DNA from: Candidatus Binataceae bacterium | Lineage (GTDB): Bacteria; Desulfobacterota; Binatia; Binatales; Binataceae | DNA: 37,962 nucleotides | Assembly (NCBI GenBank): GCA_030038355.1 | Contig: JASHPB010000036.1 | Coordinates: 1-37,962 of the forward strand | Direction: 5' to 3' | Shown here: positions 8,170 through 17,096 of the stretch, piece after piece | How the letters are laid out: the number at the start of each line of letters is the position of its first letter | How positions within the stretch are numbered: position 1 is the stretch's first letter | Translations under genes and position numbers: made by a program | Notes under the pieces: model-generated | Databases searched by the model: none | The model's input: the letters and a program-made list of their open reading frames with translations, nothing else | Told to the model about the DNA's origin: nothing

Positions 8170-8592
8170 CTAGGCCAGCCCCTGTTTGAGGGCGTCGTCG
8201 AGTGCGCCGATGTTCACATCGTGTCCCTTGGCCATCACGACGAGGAACGCCTTCAGTTCCGCGTCGCCGATTGCGGGGAGCTGCTCCTCGATTTTGCGAA
8301 TCACCCATCGCTGGCCGCGGTTGAGCAACTCGAGCTTGGCGCGGAAGTCTCCAACGGCGCGGACCTTCTCGACGAAGTCTCCAGTCTTGTTCGATGGCGC
8401 GCCGCCGAGCCGTCGCACGTGCGCCGCCAGTTCGCCGGCGTAGTAGCCTTCATCGTGGCCGACCTTCTTGAGCATCTCGCGCAGCTCGAGTGATTCGGCG
8501 AGTGCGGTCAGTTCATGCAGCACGCGCCCGCCGGCGCGCTCCGCCTCGCCCATCACGTTCAGAAATTCTTCGAGCTTTTCGTCCATAAACAT
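8170..8592 (-). CDS. DUF6306-like helical protein
   Basis: About 140 residues, all helical, with ERAGGRVLHELTALAES, a KVGHDEGYYAGELAAHVRRLGG segment and LNRGQRWVIRKIEEQLP. The pattern matches what I remember of DUF6306 (ferritin-like, with one E/H-rich helix and RGQ-W motif). Starts at 8598, 8592 and 8586 are possible. I chose 8592 because its ATG overlaps the sppA stop as TGATG, a classic re-initiation junction, so the two proteins are probably made together. Function unknown. Confidence 0.7.
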   Translation of the reverse strand: MFMDEKLEEFLNVMGEAERAGGRVLHELTALAESLELREMLKKVGHDEGYYAGELAAHVRRLGGAPSNKTGDFVEKVRAVGDFRAKLELLNRGQRWVIRKIEEQLPAIGDAELKAFLVVMAKGHDVNIGALDDALKQGLA

Positions 8593-10340
8593 CACCATAT
8601 TGGTATTACCGGGCAGTAGGCTGCGACGAACGAACCGCCGCCCCTGATCGACGCCCGGATAATCTGAATGATGGGTTCGATTGCGCCGCGCCCGCGCGCG
8701 CCGCCGAACACTGATGCCGCGAGCTTCCTCTTCGCGAGCGATTGCAGCAGGCCGGGCTGAGCGGGGAGTTCCTCGATCGGCATGATTTGATCGGTCGGGA
8801 CGCGGGCGAGGGTTTTGGCTTCCTTGACCGCATCGTCGAGCCCACCCATTGAATCGACCAACTTGATCTTCAGCGCCTCTTCGCCGCTCCACACGCGGCC
8901 CTGCGCGATCTGATCGACCTGTTCGACGTTCATGTGCCGCCCCTTGGCGACGATCTGGAGGAAATAGTTGTAAGTCGTGCCAAGGAGCTGGTCGCGGAAC
9001 TTCGTCGCCTGCGCGGGTGTAAAGTCGGTAAATTCGTCGAACATCTCGACATTGGCGCCGCGCGTCACGCTGTCGGTGTTGGCGTAGATTTTCGCGGCTG
9101 CGGGCGTGATGTTGAATTTGCCGCCGAGCACTCCGATCGAGCCGGTGATCGTGCCGGGCTCGGCAACGATCTTCGCGGCGGGCGTTGACACCCAATAGCC
9201 GCCCGACGCCGCAAGCCCCGACATGCTGACCACGACCGGCTTCTCCTTGGCCGTGAGAGCTACCTCGCGCCGAATCAACTCCGACGCGATCACCGAGCCG
9301 CCGGGGGAATTGAGGCGGAACACGACCGCGACCACAGAGTCATCCTCGCGCGCGTCCTTGAACGCCTCCATCATGTCGTCCGCCGTCATCGATTCGGCGC
9401 CTGGCTCCGAGAAAGGATCGATACCTTCGTTGCCGCGGACGATGTCGCCCTCGCCGTAAACCACCGCGATCCGGTCGCCGTCGGTGATGCCCGACAGGAT
9501 CCCGCCGCGCGCGTAGTCCTCGTAGTCGACCAGCTTGTGATGCCCGCCGTCGTGCGACTTCATCCGATCATCGAACTGGTCTTCGTATTCGAGCCGATCG
9601 ACGAGGTGCGCCTTGAGTGCGCTATCGGCTTCGAGCGGCGCCTGGTCGACCAGTGCTTTAATCGTGTCGAGCGGAAGCTTGCGCTCGGCTGCCTCCTCGG
9701 TAGTGATCTGATCGTACATGCTGTTGGCCAGATCCTCGTCTTCTTCCTTTTGGCCGGGCGTGTAGGCTCTCTCGGTGAAGATGTTGGCGGCGGACTTGTA
9801 CTTGCCGATCGCGGCGAAATTGGGGGTGATGCCGAGCCAGTCGAGCGTGCCGCGCGCGAACAACTCGCGCATCCCGACGCCGACGATATTGATCTCGCCT
9901 TGCGGCATCAGCGAGACGTCACCGGTCGCGGCGACGACGATAAAAGGCAGGTTGCCGGGAGCAGACTCTCCCGCAGTTTCGACGTAGCCCGCGCTCCATT
10001 TGCCGTGGCCGCGAAAATTCTTGATCAGCGCCGCGATTTCCTGACCCTGCGCAAGGTCCATCTGCGGGTCGATCACCTTGATCGCGAGCCCGCTGATTTT
10101 TGGATCGCGCGCCGCCCGATCGATGGCGTTGCGGACGAAGTTGAGCGGCGTCTCCTGCTCGCTGAGGAGGCCGAGTACGCCGCCCTGGCCGCGCTCGACC
10201 ACGGGTCCATCGAGCGTGACCACCAGGACCGAGCCGGACTGGATGCGATGCGCCAGGTATTGTGAAAGCGCAATAATCGCGACCAATATCACCACGATAA
10301 TCACGGTCCGCAGGATCCATCGCACGAGCCTTCGCAACAT
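8592..10340 (-). CDS. sppA: Signal peptide peptidase SppA, 67K type
   Basis: A 582-residue inner-membrane serine protease with the double ClpP-like fold of E. coli-type SppA. One membrane helix spans about 11-30. The catalytic lysine is most likely K182 in GKYKSA of the N-terminal half, and the nucleophile S379 in GLAASGGYW of the C-terminal half. SppA degrades cleaved signal peptides in the membrane, with its active site on the periplasmic face. GGAGAG lies about seven bases before the ATG. It is coupled to the downstream helical protein by a one-base overlap. Confidence 0.93.
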   Translation of the reverse strand: MLRRLVRWILRTVIIVVILVAIIALSQYLAHRIQSGSVLVVTLDGPVVERGQGGVLGLLSEQETPLNFVRNAIDRAARDPKISGLAIKVIDPQMDLAQGQEIAALIKNFRGHGKWSAGYVETAGESAPGNLPFIVVAATGDVSLMPQGEINIVGVGMRELFARGTLDWLGITPNFAAIGKYKSAANIFTERAYTPGQKEEDEDLANSMYDQITTEEAAERKLPLDTIKALVDQAPLEADSALKAHLVDRLEYEDQFDDRMKSHDGGHHKLVDYEDYARGGILSGITDGDRIAVVYGEGDIVRGNEGIDPFSEPGAESMTADDMMEAFKDAREDDSVVAVVFRLNSPGGSVIASELIRREVALTAKEKPVVVSMSGLAASGGYWVSTPAAKIVAEPGTITGSIGVLGGKFNITPAAAKIYANTDSVTRGANVEMFDEFTDFTPAQATKFRDQLLGTTYNYFLQIVAKGRHMNVEQVDQIAQGRVWSGEEALKIKLVDSMGGLDDAVKEAKTLARVPTDQIMPIEELPAQPGLLQSLAKRKLAASVFGGARGRGAIEPIIQIIRASIRGGGSFVAAYCPVIPIW

Positions 10341-10419
10341 TGATTCTCTCCGATCGGCCGCGCGATAACTTGACAGCGCGGAGGTTAGCTCAAAGGCTAG
10401 CCAACCACACCTTGTTGGT

Positions 10420-11697
10420 ATGAGCCAACCGTCGACAAGCCCTGCCGGTCAGAGCCGTGAGCCGCTCCTGAGTGAGCATCCGGCCGGCGCGACGCATCGC
10501 AGAATCGTGGCGCTCACGTTCGCGGCCTGGATCTTCGACTTTTACGACCTGCTGCTCTATTCGTTTCTGCTGGTTCCGGTCGCGCGCGAGCTTCATCTGA
10601 CGCCGCCGCAGTCGTCGTTCGCGCTCGGAATGTCGCTCCTGATGACGGCAGTCGGTGGAATCGTGTTCGGCGTGGTTGGCGATCGGATCGGGAGGCGGCC
10701 GACGATCGCGCTCACGGTCGCGATTTACGGACTCGGCACGCTGCTTTGTGCGTTCAGCCATTCGCTCGCCGAGCTTGTCCTCTATCGATCAATAACCGGG
10801 CTTGGAATGGGTGGAGGATGGGCGCCCGGACAGAGCCTCATCGCCGAGAGCATGCCTGCCGTTAGCCGCGCGCGCTACGCGGCATACGTGCAGACGGGTG
10901 CGCCGCTTGGCGGCCTGCTCGCGGCGGCAGCCGCGGGGTTCGTCGCGCCGGTGATTGGCTGGCGCCTCACGTTCGCTGTCTCGGCGCTACCCGCGCTCAT
11001 CGTGCTCGTCGCCGTCATGCTCTGGCTGCCAGAGAGCGATGTCTGGATGCGCAACGCCAGCGCGGGCAAAGTCCGCGGCGAAGTTGCTGCGATTGTTCTC
11101 TACCGCCGCATCATCGGCCTTCTGTTCGTCGTCGTGCTGCTCAACTCCGAGGCTTACTGGTTCACCTACACTTGGATGCCCGGCTATCTTGAGCTGCAGC
11201 GCGGGATGACGGCAGGCGCGGCGGGACGCTTGTTGATCACGATGCAGCTCGGCGCGGTCGTCGGTTACTCGACGTTCGGAATTCTTGCCGATCATTTCGG
11301 ACGCCGACCGATGATTTGCGGCTACGGAATCGTCATGGCCGTGGGGCTGATTCCACCGACGCTGCTCTGGCATCAGGCGGCCGCGACGCGCGCCATGATC
11401 CCGATTGCGATGGCGGCGGCGGGCTGCGGCACCGGTCTATGGTCCGGCATGGCGCCGATGATTTCCGAGCTGCTGCCGACGCGGATTCGCAACACGGCGC
11501 TTGGCTTGCTGCTCAACCTGTCACGCGGATTTCAATTTTTCACGCCGCTTGCGATCGTTTTTCTAAGCACGTGGCTCGGGTTCGGCGCGACGCTCTCGCT
11601 CGGCGCGATCTTCTCATTGATCGGGGCAGCTCTCGTTTGGATTCTGCCCGAGACGCGCGGCCGCACGATCACCGACCTCGATGAGGTGGCCGTCTGA
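10420..11697 (+). CDS. MFS transporter, aromatic/organic acid symporter-like
   Basis: A 425-residue protein with 12 predicted membrane helices and a hydrophilic N terminus. The first helix carries an acidic residue (WIFDFYDLLLY) and the first loop has the MFS signature GDRIGRRP. A second signature, ADHFGRRP, starts the C-terminal half. These features point to the metabolite:H+ symporter group that includes aromatic acid (AAHS) and sialic acid carriers. The transported compound is not identifiable. It diverges from sppA. Confidence 0.85.
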   Translation: MSQPSTSPAGQSREPLLSEHPAGATHRRIVALTFAAWIFDFYDLLLYSFLLVPVARELHLTPPQSSFALGMSLLMTAVGGIVFGVVGDRIGRRPTIALTVAIYGLGTLLCAFSHSLAELVLYRSITGLGMGGGWAPGQSLIAESMPAVSRARYAAYVQTGAPLGGLLAAAAAGFVAPVIGWRLTFAVSALPALIVLVAVMLWLPESDVWMRNASAGKVRGEVAAIVLYRRIIGLLFVVVLLNSEAYWFTYTWMPGYLELQRGMTAGAAGRLLITMQLGAVVGYSTFGILADHFGRRPMICGYGIVMAVGLIPPTLLWHQAAATRAMIPIAMAAAGCGTGLWSGMAPMISELLPTRIRNTALGLLLNLSRGFQFFTPLAIVFLSTWLGFGATLSLGAIFSLIGAALVWILPETRGRTITDLDEVAV

Positions 11698-11879
11698 TCT
11701 CCAGATGAGGTGACTTTCCGCGGTGGCGACGGATGTCCCCGCCGCCCGCTCTTCTTGGCCCTTTCGAAACGCATGGCTTGGTGATGCTTTGCGGCAGGCA
11801 GATTTTTGCTCGGCGACTCACCATGACGGTGTCGGCCGCAGCGGCCATAGATTCCTCGCGCAGCGCTCGGAATGAGGCG

Positions 11880-11905
11880 AAGGTTGTAGTGGCCAACCTT
11901 TTTTT
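11880..11905 (+). terminator. Rho-independent terminator-like hairpin
   Basis: AAGGTTG and CAACCTT form a 7-bp perfect stem around a 7-base loop, and the second arm runs into seven T's. It is on the plus strand, about 180 bp after the MFS stop and just before the convergent phosphodiesterase stop. It probably ends the MFS transcript. The intervening 11698-11879 shows no gene. Confidence 0.6.
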
Positions 11906-11915
11906 CAGCAATTCA

Positions 11916-13772
11916 TCAGGGTGAGCTGCCGAGCGGCTTACGTTGGACCGAGGAACTGTCGAGATAGGACTCTCCGCCAAGCGACGTCATGTGAAGCGTG
12001 GAGATAACCTGCACGCCTTGCAGCTCTAGTTGCGCGGTCATCGTCTGAGTTCGCACGGCGCCTGGGTAACGTTGGCCGCCGGTCAGCGACTCGGTCATCG
12101 CGCGCCCGGTCGGAGCCGCGCCGCCGGCGCCGATATTGGGCAACAGGCCGAGCGTCTGCACAATCGTCGGCGTCACATCCGCATTGGATGTTGGATAGAG
12201 ATCGACGTAGTTGCGGCGAAAATCGGGGCCGAAAGCGGCGCAATAGTTGTGCAGCTCGCGCGCGCCTGCAGCGCCATGCATGCCCATTCCGGTCGTGAAG
12301 CGCGCGCTCAGATCGGCGTAGATGACGCCTTTGACCGGGCGCACGAGCGGCGCCGACTGGTTTGGCACCGATTGCTGCCCGTTGTTGTTGATGGCGAACG
12401 CGGGGTTCTCCGGTCCTGTCAGATGCCGATTGTCCTCGTCAGGGTTTTCATCGAACGAGATGATGAGGTCTGGTGAGCGGTCCGCGTTGTAAAGACCCAC
12501 GGCGGCTTGGGCGAAGGTGCCGTCTATCGCACCGAGGAATGGCTTGGAGATGATCCGCCGGCGCCGCCCGCGCGGTGACGAAGTGATCGCCGCAAGGTCG
12601 CGACAAAAGATTGGCCCGCACCATTCCTGTGCCGCGGCAAAGTTCACGATTTTCTGCAGGATCGCGTGCCGCGCGGCGTCGTCCTTGAAGTCCGCCTGCG
12701 AAACGTAAACCAGGTCCGCGCCGCCATTGGGCGCGACCACGACGTCCGTGCTCTTGAGGGACTTTTTGAGCCCTGCACTCACCAGCATCCCGGCCACGTT
12801 CACCCGCATCCTGATGCTCGCAAAGCCGTGATCGGAGACTACCATCAGGTCCGTCCGGTCGGCGATCCCGTCGCTATCGACCGCGGCGCGAAGACGCCCC
12901 AGGTTGTCGTCGTCCGCCGCCACCGATTCGATCGCCGGCGCTGTGCCGAGGCCTGACATGTGTTGTGTGATGTCGGGGTTATGCTGCCACAGCACGATCA
13001 GAGCGGGGCGGCCCTGTCCGGCCGCCTGTTTTGCCGCCGGCAGCGCGCGATCAGTTGCGAGCCGCGTGAAGTATGCATCGCGTGCGCGATCGAGCACGCC
13101 GCTGGTCTCAGATGAAGGCATCGCGTTCATGATTTCGGACGCGACCGTAGCTGGCGCGGCGGCATCGTCGCTCGCGAACAGGTAGTCGCGATGCGGTTCA
13201 CCGAGCAAGTCCTTACCCGCGCCCGCCGTATTGAAGCGATCATCAAAGAGAAAGGTCGGCCCCTGCTTGCCCAGGACTGCGATGTAACCGCCCTCGCGCT
13301 CGACTTCCTGTGCGATCGAATCGATTCCGAGCAGGTGCCCCGCGAGCGCGTCGGGTGCGTTGAGCGCCTCAAGGGTCGCTGTCGATTCCATGAAGGCCGG
13401 AACGCCGAACATCGTGACCAGAGTCTTGCTCTTTTCGGCCCCTGGCCTTTGACCTAGCACCGGCCACCAGAAGAGCGAATCGGCGTAAAGACCGTTAATT
13501 TCCGGCGTGGTGCCGGTCGCCATCGCTGCGGCGTTGGCCATCGTGACGGTAGGAAAAATGGAGTGATGACGATCGAAGCGCACGCCCTCGCGCTCGAGGC
13601 GATAAAGGTTTGGGGTGTCGCGCTGGGTGACGGAGTCAGGCCGGAGCCCGTCCCAGATCATGAGGACGAAGATGCGGCCGCGTGGGGGATCCTGAGCTGC
13701 TCGAAGCGGCGCGACGGCAATAGTCAGCAGCCCCGCTAAAGCAGCGACGACAATCGGACAAAGACGATTCAT
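11916..13772 (-). CDS. Secreted type I phosphodiesterase / alkaline-phosphatase superfamily protein
   Basis: A 618-residue exported protein: an N-terminal signal peptide (about 1-25, ending near APLRAAQ), then IWDGLRPDSVTQRDTPNL with metal ligand D41 and FPTVTMAN with likely nucleophile T77. SDHGF supplies further metal ligands, and a late MGMHGAAG carries another histidine. This is the nucleotide pyrophosphatase/phosphodiesterase layout, in which two zinc ions and a threonine cleave phosphodiesters in the periplasm. Substrate unknown. It lies 44 bp downstream of the secreted esterase in the same direction, suggesting an operon for extracytoplasmic ester breakdown. Confidence 0.87.
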   Translation of the reverse strand: MNRLCPIVVAALAGLLTIAVAPLRAAQDPPRGRIFVLMIWDGLRPDSVTQRDTPNLYRLEREGVRFDRHHSIFPTVTMANAAAMATGTTPEINGLYADSLFWWPVLGQRPGAEKSKTLVTMFGVPAFMESTATLEALNAPDALAGHLLGIDSIAQEVEREGGYIAVLGKQGPTFLFDDRFNTAGAGKDLLGEPHRDYLFASDDAAAPATVASEIMNAMPSSETSGVLDRARDAYFTRLATDRALPAAKQAAGQGRPALIVLWQHNPDITQHMSGLGTAPAIESVAADDDNLGRLRAAVDSDGIADRTDLMVVSDHGFASIRMRVNVAGMLVSAGLKKSLKSTDVVVAPNGGADLVYVSQADFKDDAARHAILQKIVNFAAAQEWCGPIFCRDLAAITSSPRGRRRRIISKPFLGAIDGTFAQAAVGLYNADRSPDLIISFDENPDEDNRHLTGPENPAFAINNNGQQSVPNQSAPLVRPVKGVIYADLSARFTTGMGMHGAAGARELHNYCAAFGPDFRRNYVDLYPTSNADVTPTIVQTLGLLPNIGAGGAAPTGRAMTESLTGGQRYPGAVRTQTMTAQLELQGVQVISTLHMTSLGGESYLDSSSVQRKPLGSSP

Positions 13773-13816
13773 GCAACGATCGACTAAACCTGCCGCAGGG
13801 ACGCGATGTCAATCTG

Positions 13817-14839
13817 CTAGTGGTGCTGCCGCGCTACCTGTGCGTTGACAGAGAACTTTGTGAGATGGATGGCGCCCGCCGCCTTCACGCGCGGATGAGC
13901 CTTGAAGAATTGCCAGATCACTTCGGTAGCCATCAGCTTGCTGCTGGTATGGCCGAGCCATCGCGTGAGCAAGTTTGGACCGCCCGGCCATACGTGACCA
14001 AGGCCCTCGACGCGATAGGCCACGATTTCCCCACCACGTATGCAATCGTCAAAAGTGAGTTGCGTAACGCCATTGCTCACCAACTGGACCTTGCGGCCCT
14101 TGCACGCGAGCATCCCGCGCCAGTGAAGCAGTGTCTTCATCGCTGGAGTATCCTCGTCGGCGCCGGTCAGCGGCAGTTCGTCGCCTTCGATCGGATGAAC
14201 CGGATCTTCGCTGCCGACGATGAAGAGCAGGGGCAGCGGATAGGCGAGTCTCCTGTGGGTATGCGGCAACTGTCCCGACACCGGCGCGATCGCAGCCAGC
14301 CGATCGGACAGGTTCAAGCCGAGACTGAAGGTCATCGAGCCGCCGTTCGAAAAGCCGGTGATGTAAACCCGGTCAGGGTCGGCAAGGTAATGATCTTCAA
14401 GGTCGTCAATTACCGCCGATATGAAATCGATATCAGCGCGATGAGTTCGCGCGAGGTCACCCCGTCCGGACCGCTCATGCCAGAGCGCCGGGTTGCTGTA
14501 GCGGCTGCTCGCGCGATGGGGAAAGGGCAGGGTTGCGTTAGGGTAGGCGACAACGAATCCTTCGCGATCGCTCTCGTCGTCAAAGCCGGTGTACGACTCG
14601 GCTTCCTCGGCGCTGCCTCCCGTGCCGTGCAGCATGATGACCGCGGGCACCTTGTGCGTGCCGTCGCATCGTGGCGGCACGTGCACGAGGTAGCTGCGCT
14701 GGATGCGATCAATCGTGACCCATTCGAAATGCTCGCCGGAATGCGGCTCGATCGCAGCCGCGAAACCCGCGCCGCCAATCAGCGCAAAGATCGAGAGCGC
14801 CGCGGCAAAGGCCGCGATTTGCTCAACACGTGCACGCAC
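13817..14839 (-). CDS. Secreted PHB-depolymerase/feruloyl-esterase-like hydrolase (LpqC type)
   Basis: About 340 residues with a signal peptide (IAAFAAALSIFALIGGAGFAAA) and an alpha/beta-hydrolase domain. Oxyanion segment VIMLHGTGGSA is followed by nucleophile S164 in GFSNGG, likely acid D212 in VGSEDP and H282 in GLGHVWPGG, the order typical of esterase PHB depolymerases and LpqC. It should hydrolyse an ester polymer or feruloyl-type ester outside the cytoplasm. GTG at 14839 is preferred because AGGTAGG lies 11 bases upstream; a TTG nine bases earlier is possible. Confidence 0.87.
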   Translation of the reverse strand: MRARVEQIAAFAAALSIFALIGGAGFAAAIEPHSGEHFEWVTIDRIQRSYLVHVPPRCDGTHKVPAVIMLHGTGGSAEEAESYTGFDDESDREGFVVAYPNATLPFPHRASSRYSNPALWHERSGRGDLARTHRADIDFISAVIDDLEDHYLADPDRVYITGFSNGGSMTFSLGLNLSDRLAAIAPVSGQLPHTHRRLAYPLPLLFIVGSEDPVHPIEGDELPLTGADEDTPAMKTLLHWRGMLACKGRKVQLVSNGVTQLTFDDCIRGGEIVAYRVEGLGHVWPGGPNLLTRWLGHTSSKLMATEVIWQFFKAHPRVKAAGAIHLTKFSVNAQVARQHH

Positions 14840-14864
14840 CGGGTTCAAATCCTACCTAAATCCT

Positions 14865-14893
14865 ACGTACAGTAAATAAATACGACCGTACGT
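14865..14893. promoter_or_regulatory. AT-rich inverted repeat between divergent genes
   Basis: ACGTAC and GTACGT are perfect inverted arms separated by 17 AT-rich bases in the 133-bp gap between the esterase and the formyltransferase, which are transcribed apart. The position and symmetry fit an operator for a dimeric regulator overlapping divergent promoters. No regulator gene is adjacent, so this is a weak call. Confidence 0.3.
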
Positions 14894-14972
14894 TACTTTG
14901 CGGCAAGAGCCGCAGGATGCGCCCACCGCCCTCATCTGGTAACTTTCGGGCCGAGGCGGAGGCGAAGGTAAA

Positions 14973-15893
14973 GTGCGTATCGCGTTGCTCGGTCAGGCGG
15001 CGTTCGCGGAGAAGGCGCTCGAAGCGCTGGTCAAGCACGGCGACGAAATCGCGCAGGTCTTCGCTCCTCCGGATCCGCCGGCAGGACGTGCCGACGCGCT
15101 CGCCGTGAAGGCGCGCGAGTTTAAACTGCCGCTGAGTCAGCCCAAGTCGTTCAAGAGCGATGAGGCCTTCGAGCGGTTCTACTCATTGAACGCCGATCTT
15201 GCGATCCTGGCGTTTGTCACGTTGATTGTGCCGGAGCGGATTCTTTACCTGCCGCGCCACAACTCGATCTGCTTCCATCCTTCGATCCTGCCGCGTCATC
15301 GCGGCGCGAGCGCGATCAACTGGGCGATCATCGCCGGCGACGCCGAAACCGGAATCACCTGGTTCTGGCCCGACAAGGGAATCGACACGGGGCCGATCCT
15401 GCTCCAGAAGCGGGTGCCGATCGCCGAGAGCGACACGGTCGGCTCGATCTACTTTGACAAGCTCTTTCCAATGGGAATCGACTCGATGATCGAGGCGGTC
15501 GACCTGATTGCGGCGGGGCGCGCGCCGCGAATCGTCCAGGACGAGAGCGCGGCCAGCTACGAACCGCCGTGCCGCGACGAGCATGCGAAGATCGATTTCG
15601 CGAAACCGGCGCGCGAGGTTTTCAACCTGGTGCGTGGATGTGATCCACAACCGGGCGCGTATGCGAGGCTCGGCGAAAAGCGCGTGCGATTGTATGACGC
15701 CGCATTCGATGCGAAGCCGGGCGGCGTCGCACCGGGAACGATCGTCGCGATCGACGACAGCGGGATGCGTATCGCGCTGAATGGCGCGACACTGGTCATC
15801 AAGCGTACGCGAATCGATCCCAGCCCGAAGAAGGTCGCGCCGAGCGAGCTCGCGACGGCGGGCGAAATCAAGGTCGACGCCTGCCTCGGCTGA
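14973..15893 (+). CDS. Formyltransferase, 10-formyl-THF hydrolase/Fmt-like
   Basis: A 306-residue two-domain enzyme that uses 10-formyltetrahydrofolate. The N-terminal half resembles the hydrolase domain of 10-formyl-THF dehydrogenase more than Fmt: MRIALLGQAAF at the start, FHPSILPRHRGASAINW with catalytic H102, and IDTGPILLQK with D138. Both residues keep the spacing of that domain. A small Fmt_C-like barrel occupies about 205-306. It may formylate an amino sugar or other acceptor, or hydrolyse the cofactor; true Met-tRNA formylation is less likely. The start is GTG with GAAGG upstream. Confidence 0.83.
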   Translation: MRIALLGQAAFAEKALEALVKHGDEIAQVFAPPDPPAGRADALAVKAREFKLPLSQPKSFKSDEAFERFYSLNADLAILAFVTLIVPERILYLPRHNSICFHPSILPRHRGASAINWAIIAGDAETGITWFWPDKGIDTGPILLQKRVPIAESDTVGSIYFDKLFPMGIDSMIEAVDLIAAGRAPRIVQDESAASYEPPCRDEHAKIDFAKPAREVFNLVRGCDPQPGAYARLGEKRVRLYDAAFDAKPGGVAPGTIVAIDDSGMRIALNGATLVIKRTRIDPSPKKVAPSELATAGEIKVDACLG

Positions 15894-16044
15894 TCGTCTT
15901 CTGCTAACCACGAGTGGGCGAAATTGTTCGTTCGTTGCGGCCAGCCTTGCTGTTCCTCGCGGTACCGTTACGCTACGATCGGCTTCCATTACGGAGTCCG
16001 GTCCGTCACCTCACGCTGCCGGCGATGATCACGGGGGAAGCCTC

Positions 16045-17049
16045 ATGCGGCTTTGCATCGGCACTTCCAAGGGAATCGTAATTCTCGACCCGGCGCGCGG
16101 CGCCACGCCGCTGATGGTCCTCGCCGATCCATCCGGTGTGTGGTGCATGGCGCAGGATGCCGCCGATCCCGGCGTTATCTATGCCGGCTCGACCGAGTAC
16201 ATCCGCGGCAAGGGTACGCTCGCGCGCTCTCTCGATGGCGGCCGCACCTGGAGCGACGTCACGCCGCCGCTTGCGCGTGAGGAGGAAGTCTGGGCCGTGG
16301 CTGCGTCGCCGGCGGTCAAGGACCAGCTCTGGATCGGCACCTCGCACGCGCGGCTCTTCCGCAGCGACGATCGCGGGCGCAGCTTCAAGGAGTCGGCCGG
16401 CTTCCTCAAGATTCCAGGCCGCGACCGATGGACGTTTCCGCCGCCGCCGCATATTCCGCACGTGCGATCGATCACCTTTGACCCCCACGAGCCTGCGATG
16501 ATGTACGTCGGCGTGGAGGAGGGCGGTATCTACCGCACGCGCGACGGCGGCTCGAGCTTCGAGTCCCTGAACGACGGCCTCTACGACGATATCCATACGG
16601 TCGCGGTGGACCCGCTCGATTCGCGCCGCCTCTACGCGACCACTGGCGGTGGCTTCTTTCTTTCGAGCAACGCTGGCTCATCGTGGACGCACGTTGAGGA
16701 TGGCATCAGCCGCGGCTATACCGTGCCGCTTCTGGTGCACACCGGCGACGCCGAAACGATCATTACTGCGGCCGCGGCAGGGCCGCCGCCGATGTGGGCG
16801 ACTCATCCGATCGGCGCCGATGCGATGCTGTTTCGCAGCGACGATCGAGGCACGCATTTCGAGCCGATGGTATTCGAACAAGGTTTCGGCCGCGGGATGC
16901 TGATGCGGCTCAAGCCCGACAATGACCTCGGCGGCTTCCTTGGCGTGTGCAACGACGGGATGGTCGTGCGCTCGTCGCATGATTGCCGCGCCGTCGCGCC
17001 AATTGCGGAAAAGCTGCCGCCCGCTTACGACCTGGTCGCGATCCCATAA
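16045..17049 (+). CDS. BNR/WD40-type beta-propeller protein
   Basis: A 334-residue protein containing at least five sialidase-like Asp-box repeats: SLDGGRTW, SDDRGRSF, TRDGGSSF, SSNAGSSW and SDDRGTHF. These fold as propeller blades. There is no signal peptide, so it appears cytoplasmic, and the sialidase active-site arginines are not evident, so enzymatic activity is doubtful. The ATG at 16045 follows GGGGGAAG by four bases; the longer open frame upstream has no such support. Proteins of this type are often annotated as exo-alpha-sialidase or glycosyl hydrolase without proof. Confidence 0.8.
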   Translation: MRLCIGTSKGIVILDPARGATPLMVLADPSGVWCMAQDAADPGVIYAGSTEYIRGKGTLARSLDGGRTWSDVTPPLAREEEVWAVAASPAVKDQLWIGTSHARLFRSDDRGRSFKESAGFLKIPGRDRWTFPPPPHIPHVRSITFDPHEPAMMYVGVEEGGIYRTRDGGSSFESLNDGLYDDIHTVAVDPLDSRRLYATTGGGFFLSSNAGSSWTHVEDGISRGYTVPLLVHTGDAETIITAAAAGPPPMWATHPIGADAMLFRSDDRGTHFEPMVFEQGFGRGMLMRLKPDNDLGGFLGVCNDGMVVRSSHDCRAVAPIAEKLPPAYDLVAIP

Positions 17050-17096
17050 GCCGGCGCGTTGTGCGCGGCATTCGCCGCGTGCGATCATTGCCCTCC

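Noticed and set aside
8599..9195. N-terminal extension of the DUF6306-like frame into sppA
   Set aside because: The extension is out of frame with sppA, Arg-rich and motif-free; the TGATG junction gives a better start.
10391..10419. Possible tRNA or hairpin (GGTTAGCTCAAAGGCTAGCC)
   Set aside because: No cloverleaf, anticodon arm or CCA end; arms do not pair fully.
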